Part shown: one piece after another, positions 45,727 to 54,142 of the stretch
How positions within the stretch are numbered: position 1 is the stretch's first letter
Layout of the letters: each line of letters starts with the position of its first letter
Assembly (NCBI RefSeq): GCF_900115665.1
Contig: NZ_FOXH01000023.1
Location: forward strand, 26,284 to 81,914
DNA: 55,631 nt
Direction: 5' to 3'
Origin: Pseudarcicella hirudinis
Lineage (GTDB): Bacteria; Bacteroidota; Bacteroidia; Cytophagales; Spirosomataceae
Made by a program: the position numbers and the translations under genes
The notes under the pieces: model-generated
What the model was told of the DNA's origin: nothing
Database searches by the model: none
Seen by the model: the letters and a program-made list of their open reading frames with translations, nothing else

Positions 45727-46377
45727 ATGTTTATCGGACATTTCGCAGTAGGGATGGGTTCAAAGGCTTTAAAACCTCAGATCTCATTAGGGACCTTATT
45801 TATTGCTTCTCAGTTTTTAGATCTTTTATGGCCCGATTTATTGCTTTTAGGACTTGAGAAAGTTTCCATAAAACCGGGAATTACTGAAGTGGGGTCATTA
45901 GAATTTACCAGTTACCCCATTTCACATAGTTTGCTGGCTGTATTAGGCTGGTCGTTTTCAGGGGGCTTACTATACTGGGTGTTTAAGAAGGATTTAGGGG
46001 CGTCGGTACTCATCGGGGTTTGTGTACTGAGTCATTGGATATTGGATTTGTTTGTTCATATTCCTGATTTACCGATCACCCCCGGAGCATCTGAATATGT
46101 GGGTTTCGGGTTATGGAAATCTCTTACCGGAACATTATTAGCAGAAGGTTTATTATTTACCATCGGGATTGCCATTTATATTAAAGCAACCAAAGCTGTT
46201 AACAAAGCCGGAAGTTTTGGCTTTTGGGGTTTGATTGTATTTTTGGTAATGGTCTATCTGTCAAGTATCCTCGGGCCACCGCCGGTAAGCGTCTCAGGAA
46301 TTGCCTGGGGAGCTCAATTGCAATGGATTATTATAATCTGGGCTTATTGGGTTGATAAGAACCGTGTTTCCCGATAA
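45727..46377 (+). CDS. Integral membrane protein, DUF457/YdjM-like
   Basis: The protein has 216 residues with about six membrane helices. The motifs FIGHFAVGMG, QFLDLLWPD, SYPISHSLLA and SHWILDLFVHIPDLP, with conserved His and Asp, resemble the membrane-bound metal-dependent hydrolase family DUF457/YdjM. The activity is unproven in that family. Confidence 0.72.
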   Translation: MFIGHFAVGMGSKALKPQISLGTLFIASQFLDLLWPDLLLLGLEKVSIKPGITEVGSLEFTSYPISHSLLAVLGWSFSGGLLYWVFKKDLGASVLIGVCVLSHWILDLFVHIPDLPITPGASEYVGFGLWKSLTGTLLAEGLLFTIGIAIYIKATKAVNKAGSFGFWGLIVFLVMVYLSSILGPPPVSVSGIAWGAQLQWIIIIWAYWVDKNRVSR

Positions 46378-46392
46378 AATGATATGAATCCG

Positions 46393-46434
46393 GTCATTTC
46401 ATGAATTTACATTTTTGCAGATTCATGAAATGAC
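46393..46434. repeat. 14-bp perfect inverted repeat between convergent genes
   Basis: GTCATTTCATGAAT (46393-46406) is the exact reverse complement of 46421-46434 across a 14-nt spacer. No T-run follows on either strand, so it is not a clear terminator, though it lies where one would be expected. Confidence 0.8.
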
Positions 46435-46450
46435 TGATGTTGAAGAAATG

Positions 46451-46840
46451 TTATATTTCGTAGAATTCAACAGGAAGATCGTCAGGATCGGCAATGAAGA
46501 AAAATTTCTTTCCTGAATATTCATCAATCCTGATGGCCTCACAAACAATGTTTTTTGTCAAAAGTTGTTCACGCACCTGCTCCACATCATTCACTTCAAA
46601 AGCAAGGTGTCTTAAGCCACATGCTTCCGGGCGGGAAACTCTTGCGGGAGGTTTCGGAAAGGAAAAAAGTTCAATCTGATAAAGCCCGTTCACGGATAAA
46701 TCCAGTTTATAAGACTCTCTTTCAGATCTGTAGATTTCCTGAATGATTTGGAAGCCCATGATTTCGGTATAAAAATGTTTCGATTTTTCATAATCTGAAA
46801 CAATAACAGCTACGTGATGGATACGATTTATTGCTAGCAT
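46451..46840 (-). CDS. VOC (glyoxalase/bleomycin resistance-like) superfamily protein
   Basis: The protein has 129 residues with two βαβββ modules: INRIHHVAVIVSDYEKSKHFYTEIMGF and GLRHLAFEVNDVEQV, ending in LPVEFYEI. The His and Glu positions of the metal site (HHVAV, RHLAF, VEFYE) are present. It resembles the YaeR/GloA2-like subgroup. The reaction is unknown. Confidence 0.86.
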   Translation of the reverse strand: MLAINRIHHVAVIVSDYEKSKHFYTEIMGFQIIQEIYRSERESYKLDLSVNGLYQIELFSFPKPPARVSRPEACGLRHLAFEVNDVEQVREQLLTKNIVCEAIRIDEYSGKKFFFIADPDDLPVEFYEI

Positions 46841-46995
46841 AAGGTGATTTTTAAAAATAGTACTGGGAATAAAATAAGATGATTTTGTAACTTGCAGGCA
46901 AATTTAGGAATCTCATCCGATTCCTCTCTAAAATAGTCAGAATCTGAATACATTTCCAACAAAAGCCCCTGAAAGGCAAATCTAAAAACGATAAA

Positions 46996-47367
46996 ATGTC
47001 AAAGAAAATTATCTTTACCGAAAAGGCACCAGCTGCAATAGGTCCATATTCTCAGGCGGTTCTTTCTAACGGAACCTTATATGTTTCAGGTCAGGTTGCT
47101 ATTGCATTGGCAGAAGCCGGAGCAAGTATTGAAGATGAAACCCGTCAGGTGATGGAGAATCTTAAAGCCATTTTAGGTGCAGCAGAAATGACCTTTGAAA
47201 ACGTGGTAAAGTGCAGCATTTTTGTAAAAGACATGAATAATTTCGGGAAAATCAATGAGGTTTATGGCAGCTATTTTTCAGTAAATCCTCCGGCTCGTGA
47301 GACCGTAGAAGTTGCACGTTTGCCAAAAGATGTAAATGTGGAAATTTCCTGTATTGCTGTTCTGTAA
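46996..47367 (+). CDS. ridA: RidA-family deaminase (reactive intermediate imine deaminase)
   Basis: The protein has 123 residues. APAAIGPYSQAVLSNGTLYVSGQ at the N-terminus and PPARETVEVARLPKDVNVEISCIA at the C-terminus are hallmarks, including the substrate-binding Arg. RidA hydrolyses reactive enamine/imine intermediates released by PLP enzymes and prevents damage. The gene is monocistronic, 134 nt before gltX. Confidence 0.93.
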   Translation: MSKKIIFTEKAPAAIGPYSQAVLSNGTLYVSGQVAIALAEAGASIEDETRQVMENLKAILGAAEMTFENVVKCSIFVKDMNNFGKINEVYGSYFSVNPPARETVEVARLPKDVNVEISCIAVL

Positions 47368-47501
47368 TCCGATTTGTAAGATTGGTTTGAAAACAATCTC
47401 AGATTCAACCTTAAAAAGCCGTATCTTTGTGGATTACAGGTTTTAGAGAATTGAAAAATACATAGCTGATTTTAATTCGGCAGAAATAAATAATATACAC
47501 A

Positions 47502-49007
47502 ATGAGTGACCAGGTAAGAGTTCGTTTTGCTCCAAGTCCTACAGGGGCTTTGCATATTGGAGGGGTAAGAACGGCGCTATATAATTATCTTTTTGCCAGA
47601 AAAACAGGTGGCAAAATGTTATTGAGGATAGAGGATACAGACCAGACCCGTTTTGTAGAGGGTGCTGAAAATTATATTTTAGAAGCACTTAACTGGGTTG
47701 GGATAACTATTGATGAAGGGCAAAGTGTAGGAGGAGCTCATGCACCATACCGCCAGTCGGAGCGTAAGCCTATTTATATGGAGTATGCTAAAAAATTGCT
47801 TGATTCCGGAAAAGCTTATTATGCCTTTGATACATCTGAAGAACTGGATGCCATGCGCCAGACTTTCGAAAGTCAGGGGAGTGCTTTTCAATATAATGCT
47901 ATTTCCAGAACACGTCTCAAAAACTCCCTGACTCTTTCAGCTGAGGAAGTAGAGGCTAAACTTAGTGCAGGAGAGCCTTATGTAATTCGTTTAAAAGTTC
48001 CGGCGAAAGAAGAAATCCGTTTTAAAGACCTGATCCGTGAATGGGTTGTAGTACATTCTTCCGCAGTTGATGATAAAGTTCTGATGAAGTCTGACGGTAT
48101 GCCGACTTATCATCTTGCAAATGTGGTGGATGATCATTTGATGGAAATCTCACATGTAATACGCGGGGAAGAGTGGTTACCTTCGGCACCTTTGCATATT
48201 TTATTGTATCGTGCATTTGGCTGGGAAGATACTATGCCTAAATTTGCCCATTTACCTTTGCTTTTAAAACCCGAAGGAAATGGTAAATTGTCTAAAAGAG
48301 ATGCAGATTTAGGAGGTTTCCCTGTATTTCCTTTAGAATGGAATGATCCTGTTTCAGGAAATGTCGCCAGAGGTTTTCGGGAAGATGGATATTTGAAAGA
48401 TGCTGTAGTGAATTTTCTGGCATTTTTAGGCTGGAATCCGGGAACGGAGCAGGAAATGTTTACGATGGATGAACTTATCGAAGCTTTTTCTCTGGAAAGA
48501 ATCAGTAAGTCCGGTGCAAAATTTGACATTAATAAAGCGAAATGGTTCAATCAGCAGTACCTGAAATTACAGTCTGATGAAGAACTGGCAAAACAATATT
48601 TGTCGGATGTTGAACTGGAAAAAGCTGTCAAAATTGTTCATTTGTTTAAAGAAAGGGTAACTTTCCCACAGGAAATTGTACAGGAAGCGCAGTTCCTGTT
48701 TAATGCCCCTGAAAACTACGACGAAGCGATCGTTTCTTCTAAATGGAACGATGATGCTAAAAAAGGAATTGTTGCTTTTAAGGAGGCTTTGCCTGCTCTG
48801 GATAACTTTGTTGCAGAGGAAATAAAACATCTTTTAAGCGCAGAGCTTGAAAAAGCGGGTATTAAAATGGGTAAAATCATGCAAATGCTCCGGGTAGCAA
48901 TTACCGGAGTAGGAGCAGGGCCTGATTTAATGCTTTCTATGGAAATTATGGGAAAAACGGAGGTTCTGGCACGTTTGGAAAAAGCGGTATCTACTTTAGG
49001 TGTTTAA
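47502..49007 (+). CDS. gltX: Glutamyl-tRNA synthetase
   Basis: The protein has 501 residues. Class I signatures: RFAPSPTGALHIGG (HIGH-type, H18-G21) and KLSKR (262-266). The catalytic domain is followed by an anticodon-binding region with GIKMGKIMQMLRVAITG. It charges tRNA-Glu, and probably tRNA-Gln as well given gatC just downstream, which would then require GatCAB amidation. A -7 element TATCTTTG lies at 47422-47429. Confidence 0.96.
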   Translation: MSDQVRVRFAPSPTGALHIGGVRTALYNYLFARKTGGKMLLRIEDTDQTRFVEGAENYILEALNWVGITIDEGQSVGGAHAPYRQSERKPIYMEYAKKLLDSGKAYYAFDTSEELDAMRQTFESQGSAFQYNAISRTRLKNSLTLSAEEVEAKLSAGEPYVIRLKVPAKEEIRFKDLIREWVVVHSSAVDDKVLMKSDGMPTYHLANVVDDHLMEISHVIRGEEWLPSAPLHILLYRAFGWEDTMPKFAHLPLLLKPEGNGKLSKRDADLGGFPVFPLEWNDPVSGNVARGFREDGYLKDAVVNFLAFLGWNPGTEQEMFTMDELIEAFSLERISKSGAKFDINKAKWFNQQYLKLQSDEELAKQYLSDVELEKAVKIVHLFKERVTFPQEIVQEAQFLFNAPENYDEAIVSSKWNDDAKKGIVAFKEALPALDNFVAEEIKHLLSAELEKAGIKMGKIMQMLRVAITGVGAGPDLMLSMEIMGKTEVLARLEKAVSTLGV

Positions 49008-49121
49008 CAGTTTGATTCGTATTGTTCCGGAAAAAATGAACCTAAAATGTTATTTTGAGATTAATGCTTTATACTAAAAATTAAAAGTATCCGGCCGACG
49101 GACAACGAATCAGATAAAGAA

Positions 49122-49310
49122 ATGGCTAAAAAGAAAGAAGCTCCAAAGAAAGAAACGCCGAAAGTACATAAAGAACTGGATGGATTTGACATTGAGATTA
49201 ATTCTTTCGGGGAGATCAAAACAGCGTTTGATATTGACAAAATCAATGAGTTTTTAAATAAACACATGGATGACAAGAAGTTGAGAGGCAGAGATGATAA
49301 ACAGGAATAG
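49122..49310 (+). CDS. Small charged protein of unknown function between gltX and gatC
   Basis: The protein has 62 residues. A Lys-rich start (MAKKKEAPKKETPKVHKEL) is followed by DGFDIEINSFGEIKTAFDIDKINEFLNKHMDDKKLRG. The central part has an ordered, hydrophobically patterned look rather than random, and the ATG fits the spacing. I do not recognise it. It is probably co-transcribed with gatC, 75 nt downstream. Confidence 0.7.
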   Translation: MAKKKEAPKKETPKVHKELDGFDIEINSFGEIKTAFDIDKINEFLNKHMDDKKLRGRDDKQE

Positions 49311-49385
49311 ATCATTAGTATAAGATATGTTGAAATCTTCCTTTTCATACAGGAATAGGTTTCAGGATATTGAAAAATATAAATT

Positions 49386-49673
49386 ATGCAGATTGACCAA
49401 CAGACATTACAGAAGATAGCACACCTTGCCAGGTTGGAAATGAGTGAGTCATCAGACCATGAAATGATAGATTCTCTTAATTCAGTACTTACCTGGATGG
49501 AAGAACTGAATGAATTGGATACTGAGAATGTTCAGCCGCTCATTCATATGACAGAAGAAGTTAATGCACTTCGTGAAGATAAGATTGTTCCGAATATTAC
49601 CAGAGAACAAGGGCTTTTGAATGCTCCGAAGAAAGATGAAGAATATTTCAGAGTACCAAAAGTAATGGAATAA
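49386..49673 (+). CDS. gatC: Asp-tRNA(Asn)/Glu-tRNA(Gln) amidotransferase subunit C
   Basis: The protein has 95 residues. DQQTLQKIAHLARLEMSE, LNSVLTWMEELNELDTENVQPLIH and LREDKIVPN..R..LLNAPKKDEEYFRVPKVME are the family blocks. GatC stabilises the GatA-GatB complex that converts misacylated Glu-tRNA(Gln) and Asp-tRNA(Asn). gatA and gatB are not in the window. Its closeness to gltX fits the indirect Gln-tRNA pathway. Confidence 0.95.
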   Translation: MQIDQQTLQKIAHLARLEMSESSDHEMIDSLNSVLTWMEELNELDTENVQPLIHMTEEVNALREDKIVPNITREQGLLNAPKKDEEYFRVPKVME

Positions 49674-49710
49674 GTATTTTCGCTGTTTGCAGAAAAAAAC
49701 AGCATATTTT

Positions 49711-49745
49711 AAAGTCCCGGAAATTCAGCATTACCGGGACTTTTT
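49711..49745 (+). terminator. Intrinsic terminator of gatC
   Basis: AAAGTCCCGG pairs with CCGGGACTTT, followed by TTTTG. A smaller hairpin (GCTGTTT/AAACAGC, about 49682-49703) precedes it, so two tandem hairpins end the unit. Confidence 0.85.
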
Positions 49746-49861
49746 GTTTGAAAATAAGGTATTTATACGCTAATGACCGTTTACTCAGGAACGTAGTAGT
49801 ACGCTAACGAAAGCAATTTTATGGAAGTAATTTTGAGAGAACCCTTTAAAATCTCATGCCC

Positions 49862-50440
49862 ATGAAAACTTTACAAAGTTTATTGCTCATTTCAGGTTTG
49901 TTCTTATTTCTGTGTATTTCGTCGTGCAAAGAAGGTGCTGTAGGCCCTGCCGGAGCTGCCGGAGCTGCCGGAGCTGCAGGTGTTGCCGGCCCGAAAGGTG
50001 ATCCGGGAACAGCAAATGTTATTTATTCTGACTGGTTTACACCGGATGTCTGGGGTAAAGAAACACTTTTTACAACTTTTGTTTTTTCCTATAATAAAGC
50101 TGCTACGCAAATCACCGCAGATATTATTGATAAAGGAGCTGTTTTGGTGTATGGCAAACTAAATGGTTATACTTCGTCTTTGGGATTGAAAGATAAAGTG
50201 GTACAACTGAGCTATACAGTAGTTGCAAATGGTAGTACAGACTCCTGGACATATATTGCGAGTCCCGGAAATGTAAGAGTTTCTTTTGTAAACAGCCAGA
50301 ATATTTATTCTTCAGGCCCTGCAAACACGCATCAATTCCGGTATGTTATTATTCCGGGCGGGGTAAAAGCAGGAAAACTGGCAGGAGTAAACTGGAGCGA
50401 TTATGAAGAAGTAAAACGTACGTTTAATTTACAGGATTAG
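49862..50440 (+). CDS. Lipoprotein with short collagen-like repeat
   Basis: The protein has 192 residues from the ATG at 49862; an ATG two codons earlier is possible. The lipobox is LCISSC, followed at once by a Gly-X-Y tract of about nine triplets (GAVGPAGAAGAAGAAGVAGP, then KGDPG). The rest (about 55-192) is a β-rich domain with NVIYSDWFTPDVWG and a C-terminal YVIIPGGVKAGKLAGVNWSDYEEVKRTF. Lipoproteins of this build are frequent in Sphingobacteriia and of unknown function. Confidence 0.8.
   Translation: MKTLQSLLLISGLFLFLCISSCKEGAVGPAGAAGAAGAAGVAGPKGDPGTANVIYSDWFTPDVWGKETLFTTFVFSYNKAATQITADIIDKGAVLVYGKLNGYTSSLGLKDKVVQLSYTVVANGSTDSWTYIASPGNVRVSFVNSQNIYSSGPANTHQFRYVIIPGGVKAGKLAGVNWSDYEEVKRTFNLQD
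49949..49975 (+). repeat. 9-bp direct repeats encoding collagen-like triplets
   Basis: The unit GCCGGAGCT occurs three times in succession and encodes Gly-Ala-Ala steps. Such tracts can change copy number by slippage in multiples of 9 nt without shifting the frame. Confidence 0.7.
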
Positions 50441-50448
50441 CGTTTGGG

Positions 50449-50483
50449 ATATGAGACAAAGGATCTTCGTCTTTGTCTCATAT
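50449..50483 (+). terminator. Hairpin terminator of the collagen-like lipoprotein gene
   Basis: ATATGAGACAAAG is the exact reverse complement of CTTTGTCTCATAT, with a 9-nt loop and a T-run just after. The following ~290 nt up to the array terminator at 50777 contain no gene I can support. Confidence 0.75.
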
Positions 50484-50776
50484 TTAATGGCTTACTTTTC
50501 TTTGGTCGGGAAAAGCAATATAGGCGAAATGAAATAAACTGAAAATTGGAGGAAGGGGATTCGTTTGTAGTTGTAAATCAAACAACAAGAATCAATTTAG
50601 CTCATGCCAGGCAAACCCTTATCTGTTTATTATTCACGGAAGGTATTTTCAGTTATTTTGAATTAGCCTATGAAGACTCCTCCCAAAATTTATGCTCAAA
50701 TACGGTTAAACATTAATCGCTATCTCATTTTCTGTTGTTTATGCGCGGATACAAATGAGGGGGAAGCATTGATTTA

Positions 50777-50809
50777 CCAAAAAGAAAAGCAAGCCTTCCG
50801 ACCTGCTTT
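50777..50809 (-). terminator. Cassette terminator T1
   Basis: On the minus strand AAAGCAGGTC pairs with GGCTTGCTTT around a GGAA loop (10 bp with two wobbles), followed by TTTTCTTTTT. The same hairpin occurs at T2 (52428) and T3 (54102). After T1 the minus-strand text continues GGTAAATCAATGCT and then leaves the cassette repeat. Confidence 0.85.
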
Positions 50810-50816
50810 ATTATAG

Positions 50817-51572
50817 CTATTCTACATCTGTTTTCCTTATCCAGCCTTCGATGGTTTTCCCATTCTCCTCACTGTTGCCATAATAGCGAAAGTTAATCCA
50901 TTTTATACCCTTGATTTCTTTTTCTTTTACTACTTCTATCATATCATTCTTGAGAAGATACGTTTTGCCTACAATTGTAGGCTGCGTATAAATAAAAGCA
51001 TTTGGTATTTTTATTTTCAAAAAAGATTTACCCAAAATTCTTTTCAATACTTGTTCCGAATATTTTAATGATAATCTATGTATAAATAATGGTGGTAAAT
51101 CTTTTTCTTTTATGTAAATGTGTACATTTACATTGATAATTTCCATGCGTGTGCCTACTTGAACGGGAACCTCATCAATACCTAATTTACTTAATATCCC
51201 TCCAAAATAAAATATACCGTTTTCGCTTTCTTCATTTTTAATCTTTAAATGCTTAATATCTTCATCTTCTACGTTTATTCTTAAATAACGAAATACACTA
51301 TCCTCAACGTTTTTATTTTGGATAGAATCTAAGTGCAACAAATAGGGGTCATTATTAGCAAGAAACCCTATTTTACTGAAATTAAGATTTATTCCTTTGT
51401 TATTCCTTAGTCCTACTGATACCACACTATCACCATAAAAAATACGGAAATTGTCCTCATATTTCCCACTTCGCCATACACCTTTTATATCGGACAATTT
51501 AAGATTTTGAGCAACGCAAAGATTTGAGAAGAGTGGAATTATTCCTAACAAGAAATACAAATACCTTTTCAT
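50817..51572 (-). CDS. Exported SH3-tailed protein, predicted immunity protein C
   Basis: The protein has 251 residues. Signal peptide MKRYLYFLLGIIPLFSNLCVAQ; the start is 6 nt after the stop of toxin cassette C. The N-terminal body (GVWRSGKYEDNFRIFYGDSVVSVGL...) is unrelated in detail to the other immunity proteins, but the C-terminal ~60 residues (FIYTQPTIVGKTYLLKNDMIEVV...INFRYYGNSEENGKTIEGWIRKTDVE) are the shared SH3-like end. The immunity role is inferred. Confidence 0.65.
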   Translation of the reverse strand: MKRYLYFLLGIIPLFSNLCVAQNLKLSDIKGVWRSGKYEDNFRIFYGDSVVSVGLRNNKGINLNFSKIGFLANNDPYLLHLDSIQNKNVEDSVFRYLRINVEDEDIKHLKIKNEESENGIFYFGGILSKLGIDEVPVQVGTRMEIINVNVHIYIKEKDLPPLFIHRLSLKYSEQVLKRILGKSFLKIKIPNAFIYTQPTIVGKTYLLKNDMIEVVKEKEIKGIKWINFRYYGNSEENGKTIEGWIRKTDVE

Positions 51573-51578
51573 AATTGT

Positions 51579-52418
51579 TTATTTTAGTACGTCAATTGCT
51601 TTATTTTTAATAGTACCGCGATTTTCAACCTCTTTATCGTCATCACTCCCTTTTATATTATATGTTACCCCAGCAGTATCATCATTATCTGCCTTAGAAT
51701 TACAATCTTTCCATTTCCAGTAATACATACTTGCTTTCATTGCAACATCCAAGTCTGTCTCAAGTTCATCTATATGACCACCGTCTGATGCTTGCTTATG
51801 AAAATATTTTTTATTATTAGCATTTTCAGGATCTTTATTCCACAAAGTACTTATGTCTTCATAGTTTGCTTTTCCAGTCAGTTGTATAAACCCTCTCCCC
51901 AAAAATGTAGAGCCATCTTTACTATTAGGGCTACCATTCCCTAAATCATATAAACCACCTTTCAATCTTGCAGAGCAAGAATATACATAATCAAATAGAG
52001 CTGAACTACAGAGATACTTTTCTTTTATTTCTTCTGTTGTAGTTGGAACACCTTGTATGCATTTAACTCTCTGTGTTGTCGTAGCACAGTCATCTAAATT
52101 CACACAATCGAAGCCAACAAATAAATCACAATAATAATTTTTTCCAAAATTTCCCCTAATTGCCTTTTCTTTATAACAAGGTATTTCTTTTGTATGCTTT
52201 AGCCCTCCTGTTTCAACTCCAATCTGCCCCAGAAAATGTGCCATTCTTAGTGGAGTATTTATCTCAAACTTATCTGAATATTTGTTCAGCAAAGCAGCCA
52301 CCTCATCACATCTGTCTTGTGGTGTATCCGGGAATATCTCATGTAATTGGGTGCCTGTAACGGGAAAGGTAGCTTGATGGTCTTCCCGGGTTTTATCCCC
52401 CAGATACCCCCAAACAGC
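51579..52418 (-). pseudogene. Displaced GH19-like toxin cassette C (no N-terminal delivery region)
   Basis: Homology with the toxin family begins at AVWGYLGDKTREDHQATFPV (from 52418), directly after terminator T2. The frame is open up to a stop at 52473, but the first usable start is a GTG at 52301 inside the domain. The GH19 region shows RMAHFLGQIGVETGG (catalytic Glu in VETGG) and GRGFIQLTGKANYED. The residues are intact, so this is a silent cassette or donor rather than a decayed gene. I type it as a pseudogene only because it lacks a start. Confidence 0.62.
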
Positions 52419-52427
52419 ATTGATATA

Positions 52428-52460
52428 CCAAAAAGAAAAGCAAGCCTTCCGACCTGCTTT
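52428..52460 (-). terminator. Cassette terminator T2
   Basis: The same 24-nt hairpin core and T-tract as T1 and T3. Immediately after it the minus-strand text reads GGTATATCAATGCT and then joins the pre-toxin sequence at GCTGTTTGG. Confidence 0.85.
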
Positions 52461-52467
52461 ATTATAG

Positions 52468-53238
52468 CTATTCTACATCTGTTTTCTTTATCCAGCCTTC
52501 GATGGTTTTCCCATTCTCCTCACTGTTGCCATAATAGCGAATTTTTAGCCAATCGTCTTTTGTTTCTAGTACTTGGACAGGATCATCTTTAAGTATATAT
52601 ATATTAGTTCTTTTTGTTGGTAAACTGAAAATAAAACTTTTGTCAATTTTGATTTTTGCATATTTTACCCCTAAAAATGTCTCCACCTTATACAATTCTT
52701 TTTTGTTTTCGAGCAAGGCTCCTACTATATAATTAGGTATGTGTTTAATCTGCCTGTAATATTCATACTCTCGACCATCGAAATTAAACAAGAAATAATT
52801 AGGTTTCCCATTCGACGGAGGCTCATAATTATCGGTACCTAAACCATTAAAACTGGCAAAGCAACTAGGACTTGCTTGATCAAAATACTTTATGCTATCA
52901 TTGGGGGCTTGGGGGTTGGGTCTATAAAAATACATCCGTTGCCCTGTTTCTTCTAAATCTGATAACTTAACAATATTCTTGTTTTTGGGTGAAAAACCAA
53001 TTAATCTCATAGCTACCAACACATTTTTTGAATCGTGCCATTCAAAAATCTTTAGAATTCTTCCTTTCTTAAAAATATCTATTAAGGTAAAAGTAGTATC
53101 ATTACTTCCTTCAGAGGGAATAAACTGCCATATTCCCTCAAAGTCTTTAAGATTTGAAGGGACATCTGTATCCTGAGACATGGCAATGTTTGCTATTAAA
53201 AGCAAAATAACTATGAGTTTATTTTTTGAGTATTTCAT
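52468..53238 (-). CDS. Exported SH3-tailed protein, predicted immunity protein B
   Basis: The protein has 256 residues from the ATG at 53238 (MKYSKNKLIVILLLIANIAMSQ), which overlaps the stop of toxin cassette B by 20 nt, as in the left-hand pair. Long blocks are identical to the left-hand protein (GQRMYFYRPNPQAPNDSIKY, FDQASPSCFASFNG), but about residues 45-85 differ strongly. It shares the SH3-like end TIEGWIKKTDVE. Confidence 0.68.
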   Translation of the reverse strand: MKYSKNKLIVILLLIANIAMSQDTDVPSNLKDFEGIWQFIPSEGSNDTTFTLIDIFKKGRILKIFEWHDSKNVLVAMRLIGFSPKNKNIVKLSDLEETGQRMYFYRPNPQAPNDSIKYFDQASPSCFASFNGLGTDNYEPPSNGKPNYFLFNFDGREYEYYRQIKHIPNYIVGALLENKKELYKVETFLGVKYAKIKIDKSFIFSLPTKRTNIYILKDDPVQVLETKDDWLKIRYYGNSEENGKTIEGWIKKTDVE

Positions 53239-54118
53239 ATGCTTTATTGGTATATAGTGTTCTGTTTGGTAGTCCAATTGCTTTTCCATTTACCGCTTCT
53301 GTAACCTTTTCTATTGAGCTTTCATCCACTTTGTTTGCTAAATCATTTGTTTTTCCAGCCTTCCAGAAAGTAAGTGAAATAAGCATGGAGAAGTCTAAAT
53401 CGTTAGCAATGTTATCCAGGTTCTTGTCGCAAGTCTCACTTCGACACATAAAATCTTTGGTGCCAGTTCCATGAACTGCGTCCCACTTTGCCTGAACCAT
53501 TGTTTGATAATTGGTTTGCCCGGTTATTTGTATAAAGCCACGTCCTCTGAAGCGATAGCCATCGCCTGATTCGATTCCTCCATTATTTAACTGACAAGCA
53601 TATACCACATTAAAAAAGTCAGGATCACGAGGTAATTCATCTACCATGTTAGCTCTAACTGTTTTGTTCATACCTTGCATAAAAGTTGTAGATGCATAAC
53701 TACCACTATAACTACCTTCTGGCACGACTATATCTTCGTCGCAATATGGATAAGGACAACTTGCTCCATCAGCAGAATAACCCTCAAAAATTGAACAATA
53801 TTTCAGCACTTTTTTACCATTATGTGTTCTGATTGTTCGTGTTTTATCGGCTGTTAAAATTCTTGAAGCTGAATAGGATTTCTCATCTAAGTTTTTCAAC
53901 ATGGTTTCCGCCCCAATCTGTCCTATAAAATGAGCCATTCGTTCGGGTGTTGTTAAACCATAGTCATCACTGTACGTATTAATTATACTTGCCACCTCAT
54001 CACATCTGTCTTGTGGTGTGTCCGGGAATATTTCATGTAATTGTGTACCTGTAACCGGAAAGGTAGCTTGATGGTCTTCCTGAGGTTTATCTCTCAAACA
54101 ACATAAAAATAAAAGCAA
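53219..54118 (-). pseudogene. Displaced GH19 toxin cassette B (twin of the left-edge toxin domain)
   Basis: From the pre-toxin stub DKPQEDHQATFPVTGTQLHE the protein is nearly identical to the left-edge toxin up to the middle of the domain, then differs in scattered blocks (for example YACQLNNGGIESGDGYRF against YACNDIGNGNINSGDGYRF). The catalytic-type MAHFIGQIGAET and GRGFIQITG segments are intact. The only upstream start, a TTG at 54118, lies inside terminator T3, so translation as a separate protein is unlikely. I read it as a stored cassette. Confidence 0.65.
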
Positions 54119-54135
54119 GCCTTCCGACCTGCTTT
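54102..54135 (-). terminator. Cassette terminator T3
   Basis: The same hairpin as T1 and T2, followed by a T-rich stretch, directly after immunity gene A. The following 12-15 nt lead into the pre-toxin sequence, with a small deletion relative to the full-length gene. Confidence 0.85.
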
Positions 54136-54142
54136 ATTATAG

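Noticed and set aside
53219-54118. Independent gene starting at TTG 54118 for toxin cassette B
   Set aside because: The TTG lies in the terminator hairpin shared by all cassettes and the first residues have no counterpart in the family, so it is a chance start.
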